Below are positions 59,267 through 64,000 of a stretch of 64,000 bases of DNA, piece after piece (the first letter of the stretch is position 1; the number at the start of each line of letters is the position of its first letter). Source of the stretch: Sycon ciliatum (Eukaryota; Porifera; Calcarea; Leucosolenida; Sycettidae). The position numbers and the translations under genes are program-made. The stretch lies in NCBI RefSeq assembly GCF_964019385.1, contig NC_088644.1, positions 17,139,631 to 17,203,630 on the forward strand, written 5' to 3'. Under the pieces are notes generated by a model. The model did no database searches. It was given only the letters and a program-made list of their open reading frames with translations, and was not told the DNA's origin.

Positions 59267-62200
59267 GGCATCATCACTAAGACTTAGTATAGACATGTAA
59301 CCTATGTGTATGTTGTACACCCAAGCAACCCGGGCCCCTATCTACAAGTAACAAGATTATAAGCTCCAAGAGTGTGCAACTCTGCATATGGGGTGTCCGA
59401 CACAAAACCTCACATCAAGCGTTTCAGGTACATTGCACGTTTTGCACTATGTGCAATGAAGGCTAGCATGTGTGCAATGCGAATATCTGCCATGATCAGG
59501 CTGAGGATTTGCAGAAGCTAAGGGGGTTTCTGTCAGGGTGCTATTTGCTCTGCTGCTCGCTGAAGACGAGCTTGTGTTCACATGAATACTGAAACAAGGG
59601 TACAACTTGAAAACAAATCACCTCCATATCAGTATCTAAGTCTAAACAACATTATGAAATTGGCTATGTTGGCCGCTGATTCTCTTATTCTATACTCGCA
59701 GCCGCCCACACCAGAAATAGTACGAAAGTTCCAACCGACTATCAAGCGACCAGAAGTGGGTGAGGAGAGAGTACACTTTGGCAGGGCGTATGATGACCCA
59801 ACCACGGCTAGGACTATGAGACATGGCGTCGACACTAAGCCATCACTCTTTGTAAGTTGTCAAACACTGATACCGGTACATGAACTGTCTTTGGAATACA
59901 GTCAAGTTTTATATTATCACATAGATGTAGAGCGCACAGCTCCTAAACAGACATACCGGGAGAGATGAAGAGCCAGTGAGTCACAGAGCCAGAGAGTCAT
60001 AGAGCCAAGAGCAGAGGTAAGTATGATTCTTTCCCTTGCAATGACCTTTATCTAGCGCTCCCTGTCAGCACACAAGTAAAATGTACATGTATAATGATGA
60101 ACATTGTGACTGTAATGGTCCATCCATCTTTGCCTCTCTCTCTCCCTCACTCACTCACAGACAGGTGACTTGGCAAATCCAGCCCGGCAGACCAATGTTC
60201 AACAACGCATGGAGGAGATGAAGACAAAGGTCTATGCATCCAGTAAAACAGCGCCACTGGGTAAGCGCTACAGAGTCACAGAGTCACAGTGTTCATGACA
60301 TGAGATGGATGACGTTGGTGGCGTATTGTTCATGCTGGGTAGATGCATGCGTTGCTGCCTATTCCTATAGTATTCACATCACTAGTTGACTGTTCTCCTG
60401 TGTATTCAAATCATGGAAAGGAGGCACGTGATCTGCTTCACAGAGTTACAGATATGGCAAAGCATACACTTAGTTCTATGAATGTGCCCATTAGTTGACC
60501 TCATGTGCATATTAGTATGAATGAGCGGTACTCATAATCTGTCTGCACATTGCCTAGGCACAGACGTTCATGAGTCATCTTTGACCTCTCATTGATGATG
60601 CTATGACGTACGGTTCTGACAATTTATGCTCTCTGCTATATAGGACAGTCACATGACCAGACTCCAGGACTACCAAGGTCATTTGATCCCATGAGATCAA
60701 NNNNNNNNNNNNNNNNNNNNNNNNNNNNNNNNNNNNNNNNNNNNNNNNNNNNNNNNNNNNNNNNNNNNNNNNNNNNNNNNNNNNNNNNNNNNNNNNNNNN
60801 NNNNNNNNNNNNNNNNNNNNNNNNNNNNNNNNNNNNNNNNNNNNNNNNNNNNNNNNNNNNNNNNNNNNNNNNNNNNNNNNNNNNNNNNNNNNNNNNNNNN
60901 CGTGCGGCCGAAGGACGAAATACGGTATGGCTTATTGCTACAGCCAGTTAACTATTCATATATCGACTGTATATTAGCAAGGTAGAGCATATGAACGGGA
61001 CATTTGGGAATCAGTGCAACTAATGTACATAGGTGTCGTATTTGTCCCTTAAAACGGAGAAGAGTATCCTCGAAACTTCATTATACTTCTGAATTCCTGT
61101 TCGGATACTGCTGTGTGTACCTACTGTGCTGTCCGGTCCTGTTTAAACTCATCCTTGATGTGGGCCGGCTATTTGCTTGGTATCTCTTTACAGATGGCAC
61201 GGTTCAAGAAGTGGTAAATCCTGACAAAAGTGAAGAGCAAGTCGAGCAAGAGTCGTCTGCAGGTCACAACTTCTATGCCAAAACACATAACGACTACTAT
61301 GTCGGTAGGTACCATCGTACGGTATTTATATTGGTGTGAAACATTGCTGCATACCTCTGCATACTTTTGCATACTCTGTACACAGTGTTACCGTGATAAT
61401 AGAATACTGTATAGCAGGAAATTTTCGGACGGAATTTATTTTCGTACGATTTCGTACACTGCCTCTTTTGTACTAAAATTAATTCCGTACTAAAATTTGT
61501 TCGTGTGAAGTTATGTACACTATACATGCATACCGCATGCGAACACGTGCATTTAGCATGTAGCACTGTACGAAAATAAAATCCGTACGAAAGGTCGAAA
61601 TTCGGCTTTGTCCGAAATTATTTCCGTGCGAAAATTTCCTGCTATACAGTAGATCTGATTTTTTGCAACAACCCTATGGGAAGACTGATCATGAGATGTG
61701 TTTGTGAGCGTCTACAATGCTGCTCAATGAAATCCTATGATCGGCAAGCAAGTACTCGTAAGTGCCACACCGGGTACTGTGTACCCCTAGACCTGGGGGG
61801 GGGGGGGGAGCGCTGGGACTATGAACTGGTGCAGGGCGCAACGTTGGCTTGATCGGAATTCATCTAGCAGACCTGTAGTTACAGACATATTGCAGGTAGT
61901 TACTGTCTCATTCCCTTTCCTCAATACCATCACACAATGTACAGCTATTTTTAAGCTTTCTGCAAGATCTGCCGTCATGCGATTATCAAAACTGTTGCAG
62001 CAACCAAATTCCGCATGGTGAACTCATGCAAGTCATGGCAGTGTATTTCAGCGGCCAGTGTATGTGAGTGGATATGAATGTACAGTGCGACTATACTGCT
62101 GCATGTGTGGCTAGCCGGCGTAATGGAGCCATCCTCCGAGTCTAGCCTACATGCTACAAATGCCTGCATTTGCACGATAAGCCTCATATACGTCGTACCA

Positions 62201-63858
62201 CATTTTATGGGATGACCTTTTCTCTCTGGATATCTTCCCCCTCCCACTGTACGTATCTCATCATCTGGCACATCTAAACTGCATTGCTGGTTCTAGTAAA
62301 CACATTGTCAACCATGTGCTGTGCACCTGCTTGCCGCAGGTGAAAGAGTTGACCGTGACTATGACTGGTCAACCTACCCAAGAAACTTCAAGTTTGGAGT
62401 GGAGACACCATGCGATCCGAGAGGAATCTATGTACCTGCTTCACTGCGATGGCTTCACTTTGCTGAGGAGTAAGTTTGTGGATTGCAGCACCTGATAAAT
62501 TTGTCACGGAATTGCACAGTGCCTTTCGCTTTGTTCTTGTTTATTGCTATGCTGTGAAGGTACACCTACTGTTGTGGTCTGTCCAGGTAACCTATGCTTC
62601 ATGCTCGTGCGCTTGTGTTATCCCTTTCAGGAAACGTGCAGCAAAACTGACCAATGACTCTGCCGACAAGTACCATGAGAAATATACGCACCAGCTGGGG
62701 AAACCCCTCGACCCGTAAGTGCAGCAATCTGAACTCAATGGTGAAATGTCTAGACCAAGTTGTGTGTGTGTGTGTGTGTATGTGTGTGTACGTGTGTGTA
62801 CGTGTGTGTGTGTGTGTGCGTGTGTGTATGTGTGTATGCCTGTGTTTGATGCGGTGTTGCGTGCATGCCAGTGTAAGTTGAGAGGAGCCGTTATTTCTCG
62901 GAGTCCATGACTGTGTACAACCGGCTTACCATGATACTGGGACTATGGTATTACTGGTTTGTGCAGGCTGAAGGAGACGCGCAATCTGCCAGAGGATCAC
63001 GTTTTCGGACTTCTCTTTCCACCGGACGAATTTGGTAAGCACGGGAATATACTTCGAAGTACAGGAGTGAACTTGTGTACGTGCATGCTGCCATGCCAGC
63101 GCAGACACCAGGCATAACGGCAACAGACACTGGCAGTGGTGAAGATGGCATTGCTATAAACAATGGACCATGAAAGGTTCTTAGGATGACATTCTGGTGA
63201 GGAAGGATAGACTAAGGGAAGCTCGAGCAATGCATGAAAGATGTACAGTAATATCCATTACTCTCGCACATTAGTTCATGTGTTGCTGCTCTTTTCCTCC
63301 TATTGTGTAGGTGCTGCTGATCTTATTCACAATCGTAAACAGATCAATTTTCTGCGCGGCCATGACAGACTGCGCGGTGTGGTGGCAGCATTGCGACACC
63401 AACTGAAGAAACTTAACTATCAGCGATTCTCTGATCTGCAAGCAGCTTTCCGTCACTATGATAAGGTGATACACGTGTGCAGTTGAAATGCTATCATGTG
63501 AAGAAGTATATCATCCTGAGAAGTGATTGCGGCATTAAAATGACGAAGATGGTTTTCAAGTGACTGCCAGACTGGTACAGACTTATCCCATTGCATTCCA
63601 GTATTGCATCTGGATGATTTATTTAACTTTCAGGAGACAATGTCTCAAGAGGGGGGGGGGGGGCTACACCATGATTGTGTCAGTGTCTTTGCGTCCAGGA
63701 ACATGTTGCTGGCAGTTTATCACATGTTGTGTCCGTTTTATGCTGCTTACTGATTTTCAGAGAGGTACCGGGAAGATTGATGTCCTGCAGTTGCGCGAGA
63801 TTTGCGAGGAATACGGCTTGCCAGCTGAAGATGACGTTCTACTGACCTTGGTTGATTG
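58243..63858 (+). CDS. EFHB: EF-hand domain-containing family member B (ciliary doublet protein), 5' part
   Basis: Exons: 58243-58308, 58967-59032, 59702-59851, 60161-60260, 60644-60700 (runs into N gap), 60901-60924 (leaves gap), 61194-61304, 62340-62469, 62631-62714, 62967-63034, 63311-63465, 63761-63858; it continues beyond the window. Phase holds wherever sequence is present. Diagnostic EFHB segments: AGKTISPP, PEIVRKFQPTIKRPEVGEE, TAPLG-GQSHDQTPGLP, NFYAKTHNDYYVGE, KYHEKYTHQLGKPLDP, HVFGLLFPPDEFG, then FSDLQAAFRHYDKRGTGKID, the first EF-hand. EFHB (CFAP21) is known as a microtubule inner protein of ciliary doublets, also linked to store-operated calcium entry. The first EF-hand loop has Arg at position 3 and Gln at position 12, so calcium binding there is doubtful. 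The last two thirds of the EF-hand region lie outside. Confidence 0.88.
59206..59263. repeat. CA microsatellite
   Basis: (CA)n in EFHB intron 2 (59033-59701). Confidence 0.95.
60701..60900. other. Assembly gap (200 N) inside EFHB coding region
   Basis: Exactly 200 N. Coding sequence enters at 60700 and appears to leave at 60901-60924, but the frames do not agree if the gap is truly 200 bp and one exon (see findings). Confidence 0.99.
61407..61649. mobile_element. TA-flanked MITE in EFHB intron
   Basis: Ends CTGTATAGCAGGAAATTTTC and the matching complement, flanked by TA (61405-61406 and 61650-61651); 243 bp, non-coding. The inside contains further TTCGTACG/CGTACGAA inverted motifs. Confidence 0.8.
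62760..62850. repeat. TG microsatellite with TACG interruptions
   Basis: Interrupted (TG)n in the EFHB intron 62715-62966. Confidence 0.93.
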
Positions 63859-64000
63859 GTAAGCTGTCACGGCTGATCAGGCTCTGGAGTGCACACAGAA
63901 ATACAATCAGTTCATGTTGAGTGCAATCTTTACCTACATGTTATCCAGCCACACATTTATTGGAAAACTGGCTATTGATGAGTAGATGCTTTGGCTTGGC

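Overview
The window is eukaryotic, and most likely from an early-branching ciliated metazoan; a sponge is my weak guess. The genes are split by short spliceosomal introns with GT-AG ends, and a canonical nuclear tRNA gene is present. Introns and spacers are crowded with microsatellites and small inverted-repeat DNA transposons. There are two 200-base runs of N. There is no sign of a bacterial or viral replicon. Most long open frames here are simple-repeat artefacts; the real genes had to be rebuilt exon by exon, and phase was checked at every junction.

Layout. (1) 259-11430, minus strand: a 14-exon glycoside hydrolase family 2 gene, beta-glucuronidase-like, whose 3' end lies beyond the left edge. 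Its introns hold a degenerate mariner-type transposase and several foldback elements. (2) 11431-15558: spacer with MITEs, one of them split by a SINE-like insertion. (3) 15559-18009, plus: an apparently intronless seven-transmembrane receptor resembling divergent class F (Frizzled/Smoothened). (4) 20513-31625 and 35026-44424, plus: two tandem sulfatase genes with the same 12-exon structure, separated by a spacer holding 88 units of a 14-bp minisatellite. The second has a 1757-bp hAT-like element in intron 1 (with an 861-bp TTAA-flanked foldback element nested inside it) and an antisense tRNA-Gly(UCC) gene in intron 9. (5) 45805-57457, minus: a roughly 19-exon coiled-coil protein. (6) 58243-63858, plus: an EFHB (CFAP21) orthologue, divergent from the coiled-coil gene and running off the right edge, with one exon region broken by an N gap.

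How the genes may fit together. Two sulfatases and a beta-glucuronidase-like GH2 enzyme, all with signal peptides, could act in sequence on sulfated, uronic-acid-containing glycans such as glycosaminoglycans or algal polysaccharides. That is inference from neighbourhood and family. The coiled-coil gene and EFHB share a head-to-head promoter region of about 0.8 kb; EFHB is a ciliary doublet protein, so a ciliary or centriolar role for the coiled-coil protein is a reasonable guess. The most unusual signals are the patchy near-identity between the two sulfatase genes (a possible gene-conversion mosaic), the very homogeneous 14-bp array that leaves all three forward frames open, and the layered nesting of several transposon families with readable target-site duplications. 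I did not find a system I can call undescribed with confidence.
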